The position numbers and the translations under genes are program-made. A stretch of 64,000 nucleotides of DNA from Tribonema minus (Eukaryota > Sar > Xanthophyceae > Tribonematales > Tribonemataceae). The notes beneath the pieces are model-generated. The model worked only from the letters and a program-made list of their open reading frames with translations, was not told the DNA's origin and made no database searches. Shown piece after piece: positions 1-20,230 of this stretch. How positions within the stretch are numbered: the stretch's first letter is position 1; each line of letters begins with the position of its first letter. The stretch is taken from contig JAFCMP010000501.1 of the NCBI GenBank assembly GCA_017506865.1, positions 310,001-374,000 of the forward strand. The letters run 5' to 3'.

Positions 1-115
1 TATCACATGACGAATGATAATTCTGAAATACTTTTTTGCTAATCGTTCTGTTATGTGATTGACATGATGTCTGTTGTGTACTTTGGTGGCATATTTTTTG
101 CTAAATTTTCTGAGT

Positions 116-650
116 TTAATGGTGAGTCGGACTGTTGAGTATCCGTGGTTGGTCATGTCCTTGGTATACGATATGACCCTGTTCATGAAAATTATTGGGT
201 TTGGTGATGATTCGAGTGAACCTGTGTAGTTGTGACCAGAAGACGCCGTACCTTATCTCGTCGGTAAGTATTGTATGTATGGTTGGAAATCGAATGTAAT
301 CCTTGAAAATGGGCATGTGTCGTAGTTTATCATATAGGTCTATGGTGAAATGTTCACAGTTTGTTACCTTGATGTGTAAGTCGAAAATAGTTTACTGTGG
401 TACCTGATTGTTCTAGATTGAGTTCCATAGGGTTGTCTATGTAATTGTTTGTGTTTCCTATGGCTATTCGTCCTGGGTATATTCCGTCAGTACCTCCCTC
501 TAAGTGTCTATTATCGTATAAAATGTCATCTATGTCAATGTGGCTTGGGAGGCCTGGGGCCAGTATATCATCAATATATCGGGCCCAATTGAGAAGCGAA
601 GTCAGTACTGTTTTTTCTGAATCTGTGGGTTTTGCTCTATATACTTCTAT
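116..650 (-). pseudogene. Decayed reverse transcriptase fragment inside PI4K intron
   Basis: On the minus strand two overlapping frames read as the end of a reverse transcriptase. The first frame (about 650 down to 354) has the catalytic-box-like peptide RYIDDILAPGLP, followed by TDGIYP and MELNLEQSGTTVNYF. The second frame (about 345 down to 116) has LYDKLRHMPIFKDY and YGVFWSQLHRFTRI, the conserved tail of one class of retroelement RTs (YGVF-SQL-RF). The frame change near position 360 and the following stop show that it is broken. It lies downstream of the last visible PI4K exon, on the same strand, so it sits in that gene's intron or beyond a truncated gene. Base composition is more AT-rich than the neighbours. 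The exact element class (Penelope-like, LINE or other) cannot be settled by eye. Confidence 0.65.
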
Positions 651-653
651 ACG

Positions 654-669
654 CACACACACACACACT
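654..669. repeat. (CA)n microsatellite
   Basis: About eight CA units lie between the PI4K exon end (699) and the reverse transcriptase fragment. Confidence 0.9.
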
Positions 670-698
670 ATGGGGCCTGTGCGGCATGCATATCGTAC

Positions 699-3600
699 CT
701 GTAGCAGGTAGCACACGATGGCGTACCCCGCGCACGACTCCACAAAGTTAGATCTCGCGCGCTTCAGGCTGACCCCGCCCGGCGCGCCAAAGTGCCGCTT
801 GAAGAAGTCAGGAAGTGACACTCCCGGCGCGTTGCGCTTGAGCGCGTGCAGGCTGACCGTGTCTGGCACCGCCTCCAGGATGCCGGCGGTGGCGCTCGTT
901 GCCAGGATCTGCGGCGCACGCACGGAGCGCATGGAACTTCATGATGCACACACGGCGTAGACAGGACTTGAAGTAATCAACCCCCAGAGCACTCCCAACA
1001 TCAAGCCTCTGTGGCAACAACGGTTGTGTCCAGATGGCAAGGACTGCACTCGCCATCGGGCCGCATGGAACGCGCCACAGACGCGTGACCGCTGCCGGAA
1101 CTTGGCTGCATATCACGCTGACTCCAGCACGTACGAAGCAGTGCAGCGCTTTCGGCACCAGCAGCCATAGTGAGCAGCGGCCACGCGCTGAGCGCTGAGC
1201 ACGTCAGCAACTGATGACATGGCAATTCTCAGCTGTCAGGTCCGTGTCACTTCGCCTCGAAACTGTCACGGAATGCAGGCGTGCTGGCCCATCTGCAGCC
1301 ACTGCGCGAGCACACACTTTGAGCGTGGATGGAGCCAACGCTGGCCACTCGACAGCATCGCGTTCATCGCAGTGCGCGGTCTTCATGCGACACAGCGCCA
1401 GCTCTTGCAGTGGCCGCCCCGCAATCCGCCCCGCCCCCCCCCCCCCCCCCCCTTGCAAGGACGCAATGCAGCAAGCAGCCCTCCACCCTCCACCGTTTTC
1501 AGCAACATATTCTGATGTACCGGTCGACAGTTGCAATTGCGGCCACAACAGGTCAGCAGCACAGTCACCAACAACCGCCTTGCCCCACCTCATCCGGGCC
1601 GCAGCCAAACCTTCACACCCACCGTTGGCAATGAGTCACTGACGCACTGAAGCCACCAACCTTTCCGGCAAACTCCGAAGGCTACGTTGAAGTCGCACTC
1701 AACAGTTACAACTACAACCCAAAGCACAGACCGGCAGCGTCACACCCCGCACTCCGTTCATACTGACGCAATGCAGCGACCAACCCTCTAGGCAGACTCT
1801 GAAGGCTGCGTTGAAGCGCCAGTCGACAGTTACAACTTCAAGCACAGACCGGCACCAATAGCACACCCCGCGCGCGCAGCCGCATGCACGCACCTCATAC
1901 GGCCGCAGCCACACCCCCACGTCCCCCTCCGTGAATATGCGGTGCAGCGACTCCACCATCTGGCTCACGGCCTGCTCCTGGCGCAGGTCGTCATTCGCCT
2001 TGACGATGATGGGGAACAGGCGCCAGCCCTCGCGCGGTCCCGCAGCGCCCGCCCGCTCGCGCTCGCGCTCGTGCCAGATGCGCGACTCCTTCTCCACCCA
2101 GCGCTCGCGGAAGATCACGCGGCTCTGGTGCTCCTGCGCGCAGAGAGACACGGGGGGGGGGGTTCAGTATATGCTACTTCAATTGGCAAGCAGTTGAAGT
2201 TATCGAGCCAGAAGCGCGACTCCTTCTCCACCCAGCGCTCGCGGAAGATTACGCGGCTCTGGTGCTCCTGCACGCGCGTGTGCAGGGAGCGAGCAACCAT
2301 GGCGGGCAAGGGGGGGGGAGGTTCAGTGTGTGCGACTTCAACTGGCAAGCAGTTCGAGCCGAGGACGTGCGCATTCTTCTCACTTCAGCACTTGCGGCGG
2401 ATCACAGGGTGATGGTGCTCCAGTACAGATGCATATGCATGCACAGAGCACCTAACGCGGCACACATTATCGTTCATCTCACACCGCAGCTTCAACTTGA
2501 AGATCTTTGTCCATGCACTCTTTGTTCATGGACCTTACGCGCCTGCGGTCATTGACATGTCCGTACACACACAAAACAAGCACAATGCAGCGTCTATGCC
2601 AACATCAACAGGGAACGCTACGCACCGACAGGTCCGCCGACGACGTGCTCTCCTCGCCGCCGCTGCTGCTGCGCCGCCGCAGCAGCGCGGGCCCCCCCCT
2701 CCCCCCCCCCCCCCCATCAGCTCCGTCGCCTGCAGCGCAGCGCTGTAGCTCCGCGCGCGCCTCCCATACTCCCCCCCAGGGCTCAGCAGCGGCGCCGCCT
2801 TGCTGTCGCCGTGCCGCCGCCGCCGCTGCTCGCCCCCCTGCGCCCCGCCCTCCGCCCCCCCCCCTTCGGGGACGGCCACCGCGTCCATGGGCGCCGCCGC
2901 GGGGGGCGCCTGCCCCTCCTCGCCCCCTGCCCCCCTGATCATGGCCCCCCACGAGCTCGCCGTGCCCGACAGCGCGCTCATGAGGCGCGCGACGCCGCTG
3001 CCGGAGGGCTCCCGCTTCGCGCGCGCGTCACGCCACTGGCCCAGGTGCGACAGCCCCACCTCGGGGGACCCCCCCCCGTTGTCCCCCCCTGTCCCCCCGT
3101 CGCCAGCGCCGTGGTCCGAGCGGGACCCCCCCCCCCCGCGCGGGGGGGTGCCTGCGGCGGGGGGCAGCAGGCGCGTCGCCCCTGGGCTGTCCGCGTCGTA
3201 GTCGACCTCGCTCTCTTCGACGTGTTGGGAGTCATACGCCGCGGCGCTGCTGTGCTGCCGCGAGTTGGGCTGCGGAGCGGGGGACGCGGGCGGGGGGGGG
3301 GGGGGGCGGGAGTGTCAGAGCTCGACTTTGGACTGTGAAACCTTGTTTATGATGGCAGGTGGGCTTACGGTATGTAACGCTGCTGAGCCGTGTTGACGCG
3401 CGCTTCGTCTGCGTAGCGCGACAACCGTGATGATTTGTTTACTGCAGCATTCTGCCAGCGCAGCGGCAGACAGGTCACGACGGCGGAGGTGCTACGCAGC
3501 CCCGAAATACTCGCAAGGGCACTGAAGCATTTCAGCATCAACACGCTATACAGCCGCCAGGGCACCGAGCGCACGACGCCCCGCAGCCGTTACACATCAT

Positions 3601-6137
3601 CAGCGCCACGCCCTCATGTGCGACGGTTGTGACGGCAGCGTACCGATCTTGCGCGCTTCGGCAGCTTCTCCCGCAAGCTCGCAATGTTGTTGGCGATCGC
3701 CTCCTTCCAGGCGTTCACCAGCGACACCTCGTCCGCGCCGCTGCCGCCGCCGCCGCCGCCGGTGCCGCTGCGCGAGCGCGAGCTGCGCCGCCGCAGCGCC
3801 GCCAGCTCGCACAGGTCTAGCGCGCGCACCTCGAGGCACACCAGGATCGGCACGCGCTCTTTGGTGCTGAAGACGATGCACTCTTGCGGGAGTATGGAGC
3901 GCACCTGAGGGGGGGGGGGGGGGGGGGTGACGACATGAATTCGCATATACATGGTTGGTCGCCTGCGGATGGCGTGTGCGTGTGGACAAGTGTGAAGGTA
4001 TGCATGTGTGTATGTATTCCGCAGCGCCTGCCTGTAACCTCAACTTCCTGCTGAACAGCAGCACAGTGCGGCAGAGGCGAGTGGAGCTGACAACGCGCAG
4101 GGCAGGTGTGGTCGCTGCGTCAAGAATGCCGGTTGCATACGTACATGCGTGCATGCGCACTGATTGGTGTGGCGCTAACAGTCCAACGACAATGCACTGC
4201 AGCAATGTGACGCGCCCTGAGAGGTGTGCATTGCGCAGCGTTGTAATACGATAACATCGCTGCCCCCTCACTGTTACTGCAATCGGCCGCATGCATGGTA
4301 GACGAAAGCTGGAACCATTGACTGCGTCTGCATTGATGTGTAAGCTGATGGCTAGTCTCACCTCTCACCCTATGCGCATGCTGAAGCCTCATCAAATCCT
4401 ACCTATAGTGCGCCTACATCTACAAAGAAGATGGCACAAGCGCACCTCATTCATGCAGGGTCTAAGACCACGACCACGGTGACCACTTGTCCCGAGCTCA
4501 CGGATGTTCATGCAGTTTGCAGGGCTCCAGCCAGTAACTTCAAACGCTGCTGCTCGGCTGCATCACGTCACTGGCTACCACACTCAAGCTCTTACCTGGT
4601 AGAAACACGCCCCAAACGGTACGTAGATGACGTCCGACCCCCCGTGCGCGCGCGCCGCCTCCGACAGAAAGAACTCATTCAGTCGCTCCAGCTTGGCAAC
4701 CATGGCCTCCTGCCGCTGCCCCAGAGGCACCGCAATGAGCTCCTCAGACGTCCGCGTTAGCGCCTCAATAAAGTACAGCGCGGAATGAAAGTGCTGCGGG
4801 GACCCCGCCAGTTCGCGCACCACACCGCCCCTATTTACACTATCCCCCCCGAATCCCCCCAAACACGCTGAGCCCCCCTCCTCCACCACCACCTCAGCCA
4901 CCGCCGTCGCCGCCGCCGCCGCCATACTGGTCCCTGTATCAGCGAGCGGCGGCAGCGGCGGCGGTGGCGACAGGCGCAGCGCAACGCCATCCTCAGAGGA
5001 CGTGCGTCTCGCCGAGCGCTGCCTCAACGCCACCGCCACCTCCGCCTCCGGCTCCACAGCGAACGCGTGCGCGACGGCGGCGCCGCCGTTGGCCGCTGCT
5101 GCTGCAGCCGCTGCCGGCGGCGGCGACCGCGACCGGTTCGACCGCCTCGACGACTGCCGCCGAAGAGCACGCGGGGACCTGCTGCCGCCATTGTGCGCGT
5201 CGCCGTCGGCGCTGTTGAGCGCTGCCTCTCTGAGCGCGGCGGCAGCGGCGGCGGCGGCAGCGGCGGCGGTCAGCTGCTTGAGGCGCTCGTTGAAGAGCGC
5301 CGCCGCCTTGCAGCCCTCCGCCTCGACGCGGTGGCGGAACGCCGCGGACGCGAGCGACGGCGCGCAGAACGCGGCGACGTGCCAGTACACGCGGTGCGCG
5401 AGGCGCAGGTCGAACTGGCAGAAGCGGCGCAGCAGGCACGCCTGGACCTCCGGCGACGCCTTGAACTGGCGCAGCGCGACGTACGTGCACAGCTGCGGCA
5501 GGTAGAACTCGACGGCCATGGGGTCGCGCGCGTGCAGCGTGAGGAGGTCCCTGCAGATGGCCGTCTCCTGGCGCGTGCGCTCCGCGTCGTCGCTGCTGCC
5601 GGAGTAGAGCCCCAGCAGCAGGGCGAAGGCGAGGTCGTCGTTGCTGGGGACGGAGCCGCCCACGCCGAACCACTTGGTGCGGTTGCGGAAGGCCTGGAGC
5701 TTGTGGCCCCACTTTCTGCTTCGCTCCAGGTCCTGGTGTGTGAGCAACAACGATGATCACGCATCAGGCGATGGGTGATAGAGATTGACATGGATTCTTG
5801 TGGCGGTGCTGCGCCATGTAGCGCACTCCGGCTGTGCCAGCATGAGCGCTGTCTCAAGCTGAGCAGTAGAACATGACCAGAGACGATGGCAGCAAACGCA
5901 GCAGGTGAAAGCAGGAGGTTAATTGTACAGTGCGATGAGCATTTGAGCAGCATGTTCTCAGCTGTGAGAGCGCCTGGCAGTTGGCTGTCGGATCAGATCA
6001 GCAAGGAAGAGAGGGACGAGTTTTCTCACCGCATCGTCTTCCGGACCCAGTATCTCCCTGAAATCCTTAGGCTGTCCTCGATAACAGCAGCAAAAGAGCC
6101 CGAAGCACCCGCATCCGCATGTCTCACAGCCGCCCAT
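699..6137 (-). CDS. Phosphatidylinositol 4-kinase (PI4K beta-type), partial at left edge
   Basis: Lipid kinase making phosphatidylinositol 4-phosphate on Golgi/endosomal membranes. Exons on the minus strand: 6137-6030, 5732-4596, 3904-3644, 3269-2626, 2133-1894, 908-699, all with GT-AG introns. Exon 1 begins MGGCETC and continues with a cysteine cluster. Exon 2 (379 codons) holds the helical PIK/LKU region (SNDDLAFALLLGLYS, then AVEFYLPQLCTYVALRQF) and a low-complexity Ala/Ser/Arg loop. Exon 3 has SILPQECIVFSTKERVPILV, typical of the start of the kinase N-lobe. Exon 5 has IVKANDDLRQEQ and WLRPYE; exon 6 has ILATSATAGILEAVPDTVSL and NFVESCAGYAIVCYLLQ. The catalytic DRHNGN and DFG segments would lie beyond position 1, so the gene is incomplete here. 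Exon 4 (low complexity) is one base out of phase, probably at a G run near 2690-2720. The family is certain; PI4K beta rather than alpha is likely. Confidence 0.9.
2080..2355 (-). repeat. Tandem duplication of PI4K exon-5 start plus upstream intron
   Basis: The first ~57 nt of exon 5 (encoding EHQSRVIFRERWVEKESR) recur upstream at about 2213-2273 with two or three changes. The following intron segment (poly-G stretch, then an ATTGGCAAGCAGTTGAAG-like string) is also repeated. The two units are about 135 bp apart. The outer copy keeps the coding-like sequence but is not followed by the rest of the exon. Confidence 0.85.
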
Positions 6138-7601
6138 GACACGCGGGGATGCCAATCCCAAGACTCACGGCCTGCCTATTGCTGCAGATACGGCACCATG
6201 TCTGTTGATATCGGCAGGTCCCAATCTGGCTGCGCTGCTCCGCTGCTGGATTTAGGTCCTGGTTTTGTGAGAGCCTAACACAGCTCGGTAGATGCGCTCT
6301 GAAAAATCATTGAAGTTCGGGGAAGGAAGTTGAACTTGTTGTTCACCCTACGTGGGGTGCTAGACCTAGGCGTGGGGGTGCAGACGGCTCGCGCTCCTCA
6401 GGCACTCAAACACACACACACACACACACACCTTCACAAGATGCATTGCCATCACATAGTGTACACAAATCACTACCAAACCACATACATACTAGTTTTT
6501 AAAAACCCAACCCATACAAACAGAGGGATTTGCACAAATACAGTGAGAGCGACAATTCATGAGCTGGCTCGCAAGTGTACCAAGGAGTTTGGAGTTCTTT
6601 ATAAACGTTAGACAAAAAGCTCAACCATCCGCCTATCTCGATCAGTGACTCTCTGTCCCCACATCCAGGCGCGGCCGTGACGGGTGTCGTTGACAGCACA
6701 TGCAAGCACAGTCTGTGATGGTTCAATTAGCATTGTTGCAGGCGCTGCCATGACCCTCAACGCAAACGTTCTACAACCGTGTTTTCTACACAACGAGCAT
6801 TAATTGGAGCAACTACAAGGAGCCAGCGGCAACAGGCCATTGTACAGATCATGTCCACACCAGCAGCATGTTTCGCGTCCGCAGCAGTGTCCGAAGCACA
6901 GCAGCTGCAGGCTTGGCAAAGCCGCAGATGCCAAAGCTCATACTGCGCTAGCTGTGACAGTGCAACACTGCCACAGTGGCAGCAAGGCCTTGCAGCTGCT
7001 AGCACAGCAGATGAAGTGCATGGCGGCAGCTGGCTGCATCTTGGATCTAGCAAAACCTCAACGAAGGTGATGATGGAGAAGGCAAAATCATTGTGCTTCT
7101 TCCCCAGCATGTTCCAGGCATCGAAACCGCTAGTCCAGCTTCACTAGGAGCTTTCAATGTGATGGCTGCAGAAAAATTGCACAAGGATGATACATTCAAT
7201 CCTACGTTAAAGGTTGTGACATTGTGATGCTTCCGCACATCAAAGAATCACAGCTTGCAGCATGAGGCAGTCACCCAGGGCAGCAGCTTGACAAGCAGCA
7301 GCCATAAACGCGAAGCGACGCAGCAGGTTTGCAAGCTCTGGAGCGCAGCAGCACTTGATAGCATCAGCATGTGCTTATCAATTTGATCAGAGGGTTCAGT
7401 TTGCTAGTCATATGCACATTGCAAGGCTGCTGTACCTGAGGCTTAAGCACAAGCACTGCACAGCGCACATGTGTCATTTGGTACGCAGCTGCCGGCACTG
7501 TCCGTCCATCATCAACAGATGAAATGCAGAGGAAGATGGGGGCCACTGCCCATTTCAAAACTGATGTGATGTGTATTTACAGTGTTTGTGCTCTGCCGGT
7601 G
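6138..7601. other. Intergenic stretch upstream of PI4K
   Basis: No supported gene. It holds a (CA)n microsatellite at 6410-6431 and an AT-richer stretch around 6430-6620. Short open frames on both strands show no recognisable domain. The PI4K promoter and 5' leader presumably lie near 6140-6400, and the 3' end of the CX9C gene just below 7602. Confidence 0.6.
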
Positions 7602-8138
7602 CTATTCATCTGGCTTGTAGTCTTTCTCCAGCGCTCTATATTCCTCCTGCACTCTTATCAGTTGTTGAGGCTTCTTCTTCTCGAGCTTGAACATGCAGGC
7701 GTCATATTTGCGCATCAGAGGTTCGCACTCAGCCAGCGCCTTCTTTCCAGCATCCTTATCCTGACAGCACAACATGCATGTAGGAAAATCATTCAAACAG
7801 CTGTGGTCCATTCACATACATCTTCCAAACTGCTCTATCTCGCCGTTTATGGGTTTCAAATGCAATTCCCAACTATGATGGCCTCGTGTACTGCAATCCG
7901 GTTATGCGATGCGCAATCATCCAGCTGCGACTGCCATGCTTACAACCACAGCTTTCATTGTTAGAAGCAGTGACAAGCGTCCATGGTGGTGCAAGATCTC
8001 GGATCTCACCCCTTCAGGAGGTTGTTCGCCCTTCTCGCTGAAGCACGCAAAGAAAGCGTCCGCCGGTTTGGCGCAGGGCTTGGGATGCCTGGGAAAGTGG
8101 TCCGCTAGCCGCAGCTCCGATGATGCTATCGCCGTCAT
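7602..8138 (-). CDS. Small twin CX9C (CHCH) protein
   Basis: A 95-residue protein from two exons, 8138-8010 and 7760-7602, joined in phase 0 (donor GTGAGA, acceptor TGTCAG). Residues ~22-32 read C-AKPADAFFA-C and residues ~57-67 read C-EPLMRKYDA-C: two CX9C motifs separated by about 24 residues. This is the signature of coiled-coil-helix-coiled-coil-helix proteins that fold in the mitochondrial intermembrane space by the Mia40 relay. The tail is a charged helix (LEKKKPQQLIRVQEEYR). It lacks the extra motifs of the CHCH proteins I can recall, so the specific function is open. The ATG lies 129 bp from the start of the divergent seryl-tRNA synthetase gene. Confidence 0.7.
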
Positions 8139-8267
8139 CGTTGAGTTTACTCATAACAAAAAAGGTGAACTTTAACTTCAAGGAGCACTGCGGTCGATTC
8201 CTGGCTCCGTGCGTTCTCTCATTGAGCAGTATACTTAGCCTCTGCTGCTGCAGTAACACTTGCGATC
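8139..8267. promoter_or_regulatory. Shared divergent promoter region
   Basis: Only 129 bp separate the start codons of the CX9C gene (minus) and the seryl-tRNA synthetase gene (plus), so both promoters and 5' leaders must fit here. It contains an ACTTTAACTTCAAGG string related to the dispersed AACTTCAA motif. No TATA box is evident. Confidence 0.55.
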
Positions 8268-17441
<9,174 letters not shown>

Positions 17442-18361
17442 GGGGGCGGCGCGGGGGGGGGGGGTGCTGCTCCGTGATGGTGTGGCGAGGTGCCGGGTAG
17501 CAGTTGGTGTGGGGGGTGTTGCGGTGCGGAGGGGGGGGAGTGGGCGCTGCGCAGGTGCCATGGCAGTAGAGCGTGGCCTCCGGTGGCGGACGCACAATGA
17601 GTCGTTGTCAAGTTTGCAAAATGCATCACAGCATGATTCACAACAGCGTGATCTGCACCATGGCATGGCCCCTATGCTGTTTTGAACATTTGCTGGTCTT
17701 GTCAGGTCATGTTGCCTCTTGCGCTCTCCCCTGATGTACCTTGACGTACTTTGAATAGATGAGAGGTTGCTGTCAGATAAATCTGATGAACACGCTACAG
17801 CAGAAGTAATGGCGTGTTGCCTGGACATGCACACCAGAAGAACCTGCCGCAAACAGAGCTGAGTCATAGCCACACTTCGTGTGCCACAGAACAAGTGCAC
17901 ATTCATGTTGCTGATGCCCTAGGCGCCTGCAGCTGCGACAGTGCGTGCATGAGACTCTGCTCACGTTGGGAACACGTGTGATATATCGCCATTCTGCTAC
18001 CGCAAGCGCATGGTGTTAGTGTATTCTTGACTGTAGCTTAGTGTACACTCACTTCCTGAGAGGTCAACAAGAGCAGCATCGTGATAGTCCAGTCCCTCGC
18101 AATAACACAGCGTTTGCAGCTCAACGTCAGTACCTTGTTCAGCTCGTGATGAAGCTATAGAGCAAAAAACCTTGCAAGATGAATACTGACACAGCAGCAA
18201 ATGCAGACCACCAAGCCCTTCAATGCAGTGACCACATGTTGACATAGCACAACGCCGAGTTTGTCCAGTGTGTGTGATACATGCAGACATTGCCATACCG
18301 CGAGCAGTGAAATACAGGGGACAGAGAGAGCACATCCGGCTGCATTGATCATCCCCAGTGT
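17442..18361. other. 3'-3' intergenic region
   Basis: Between the SerRS stop and the PIS-like stop. It holds G-rich tracts just after the SerRS stop and otherwise ordinary sequence. No supported gene and no clear AATAAA. Confidence 0.5.
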
Positions 18362-19228
18362 TCATTTTACATGAGGGCTGCCGTCACTGCGTATCTCCCG
18401 CATAGCCCTACAGCTGGCATTAATAAATGAAGACTGGTAAATACGGCCCAGAGACGTCAACACCTGCACAGCAGACAGCGCCTGGCGTGCAGCGCAGCAG
18501 GCCGCGAGCACCACCAACATGGGGTGCCCACTTAACACAGACGCCTCTTGGCTACCGCTCTGTCCGTTGAAGTACAGCCAAAGAAGAAACGCCTCATTGC
18601 CTGCGCAAACACTCATTAAAAGTAGTGGTGCGCGCCGCTGCAGCATCGCCGCGAACTCGATATCCGCATCGCTGCCGCAGTGACTGTGTGGGGGTTTTCG
18701 GGGCCAGCTGGCGGCGGCTTGCAGCAGCGCGCTGGCCTGGTCCAGCAGTATTATGCAAATAAGAATTGGCGCCCATAGCGGCAGCATGTGCACCAGAGTA
18801 CCGACAACTGACACCACAGTAGCTCTGTCTCCCACAATGGCGAGCATAATACACATAAGGTCGTCCTCTGCTGGTGGTCTTAAGCTGCTTGCAATGGCCT
18901 GTCCCCATACGTCCAATGCGTAAGCTGCCACGATGATGCCGAAAGCCAGCAGGGGCCATGACCTGTAGCACCAAATTGACGCCAGGCAAGCGACTATGCG
19001 CATGCTGGCGCAGGCCAAGCACAGCACAGGTGACAGTTGCTGTGACACACAGCGCCTGCGTTCCGGCGCAATCTCATCCGATCCGCCGGCAACGATGAGG
19101 TGTGTTGGGCAGTTCTTCTTGATCTGTGTGTATAGCGCTGGAATGCTGACCAGTCTTCGGACGATGCCCATCGCTAGGTTGGTAGTTTGGCAGATGTAGT
19201 CTGCCCCTGTAGGTGGTAGAACTTTCAT
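18362..19228 (-). CDS. Phosphatidylinositol synthase-like (CDP-alcohol phosphotransferase family) membrane protein, catalytic motif eroded
   Basis: A 288-residue single-exon frame from the ATG at 19228; a longer in-frame reading starts with GTG after an in-frame stop. Several hydrophobic segments are visible: LACASMRIVACLASIW, WPLLAFGIIVAAYALDVWG, APILICIILL and LLLMSVCAGNEAFLLWLYF. The CAGNEAFLLWLY stretch and the preceding DADIEFAAMLQRRAP resemble the C-terminal half of eukaryotic phosphatidylinositol synthase (family CAGNELFY). The family's metal-binding motif D-x2-DG-x2-AR-x8-G-x3-D-x3-D should lie at YALDVWGQAIASSL ... IMLAIVGDR. There only one early and one late Asp remain and the AR pair is absent. 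If the homology is right it may be a non-catalytic paralogue; a missed exon or assembly error could also explain this. Confidence 0.5.
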   Translation of the reverse strand: MKVLPPTGADYICQTTNLAMGIVRRLVSIPALYTQIKKNCPTHLIVAGGSDEIAPERRRCVSQQLSPVLCLACASMRIVACLASIWCYRSWPLLAFGIIVAAYALDVWGQAIASSLRPPAEDDLMCIMLAIVGDRATVVSVVGTLVHMLPLWAPILICIILLDQASALLQAAASWPRKPPHSHCGSDADIEFAAMLQRRAPLLLMSVCAGNEAFLLWLYFNGQSGSQEASVLSGHPMLVVLAACCAARQALSAVQVLTSLGRIYQSSFINASCRAMREIRSDGSPHVK

Positions 19229-20230
19229 CCTTGCATCATTTTCGTCTGCTGCGTCTGATGGTGCTAGCTGCACTGTCGTTCGGGACACCGCAGTCGACTA
19301 TGAGAGCTTGAGAGAGCACCACCACCCCCACTTTTCCTGTAACTTCAAGCTTTGGCGAGAGATTAGATTGCCCTGCGATTTATGAACACAAGGTGTGAAG
19401 CCAGCCTCACGACCTCTGACAGGATTGGCAGAGGAAATCGAGCCACTGCAGCCAAAGGAGGTGCTCGGCACTGCGACGGCCTGCGAGCCAGCAGCAGTGC
19501 CTAATTTAGATCTGCGGTGTGCTCGCCGGCAGCAGTGCTGATCAATGACCACATTTATCACCGCAACGCAAAGCTGTGTGTGGTACAAGATGAACACGTG
19601 CTGACCCCTCACCCTAAACCCTAAACTTAGCCCTGAATACATCCAGAGGCCCGACGCCAGTGCAGCAGTGGGCGGAGCAAGGCAGCCCCAGTACCTGCAG
19701 ATGCACAACACACGACACGAGTCCCATGACAGAAGTATGCATTAACATAATCACCCTTCGTGCGTGCTCACCGCTGTGTACTATAGTTTCGCAGCCACAC
19801 AGCCAGCACGTGGCCCAGCATCTGGACCCTGGTGGAGGTTGACATCTGGCCTCTGAGTACAGAGCGCACACTGCTATCCGCCTGCCACACATATTCGAGG
19901 GGGCAGACGTGCGCCAGAAAAGCTACCAACCGCATCCAATACTTTGAGTGGTGCCGTGCAAACAAGGGGCCCCTAGGATACACTGCCAACAACAGCCATT
20001 GCAGCTTTGGGCCTACCCCCATTCACGTCGAGCTGCACACGATGGCGCTAAGCCTACAGTAGTGGGCGCACTCCACTCGCACTCGCAAAGCTTTGGCCTG
20101 TTGAGCACTGTGCAGTGCTGCTCGAACGGCAGTACGACTCAGCAAGACTGCAGCATTGTTCAGCCGCTGGCCTCGACGGGCACTGCAGCAAGAGCAGCAG
20201 CGATCAGCAAGGAGCGCGCAGCACCGCTCA
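19229..20230. other. Intergenic region with telomere-like bases
   Basis: Lies between the PIS-like start and the NAPRT stop. Two CCCTAAA units occur at about 19612-19625. No supported gene. Confidence 0.5.

Noticed and set aside
1204-1642. Overlapping frames of 98-142 codons
   Set aside because: Low-complexity Pro/Gly translations of a C run inside a PI4K intron, with no domain.
4964-5756. Long frames on both strands over PI4K exon 2
   Set aside because: Ala/Arg/Gly-rich shadows; only the 388-codon minus frame carries conserved helical-domain sequence with matching splice sites.
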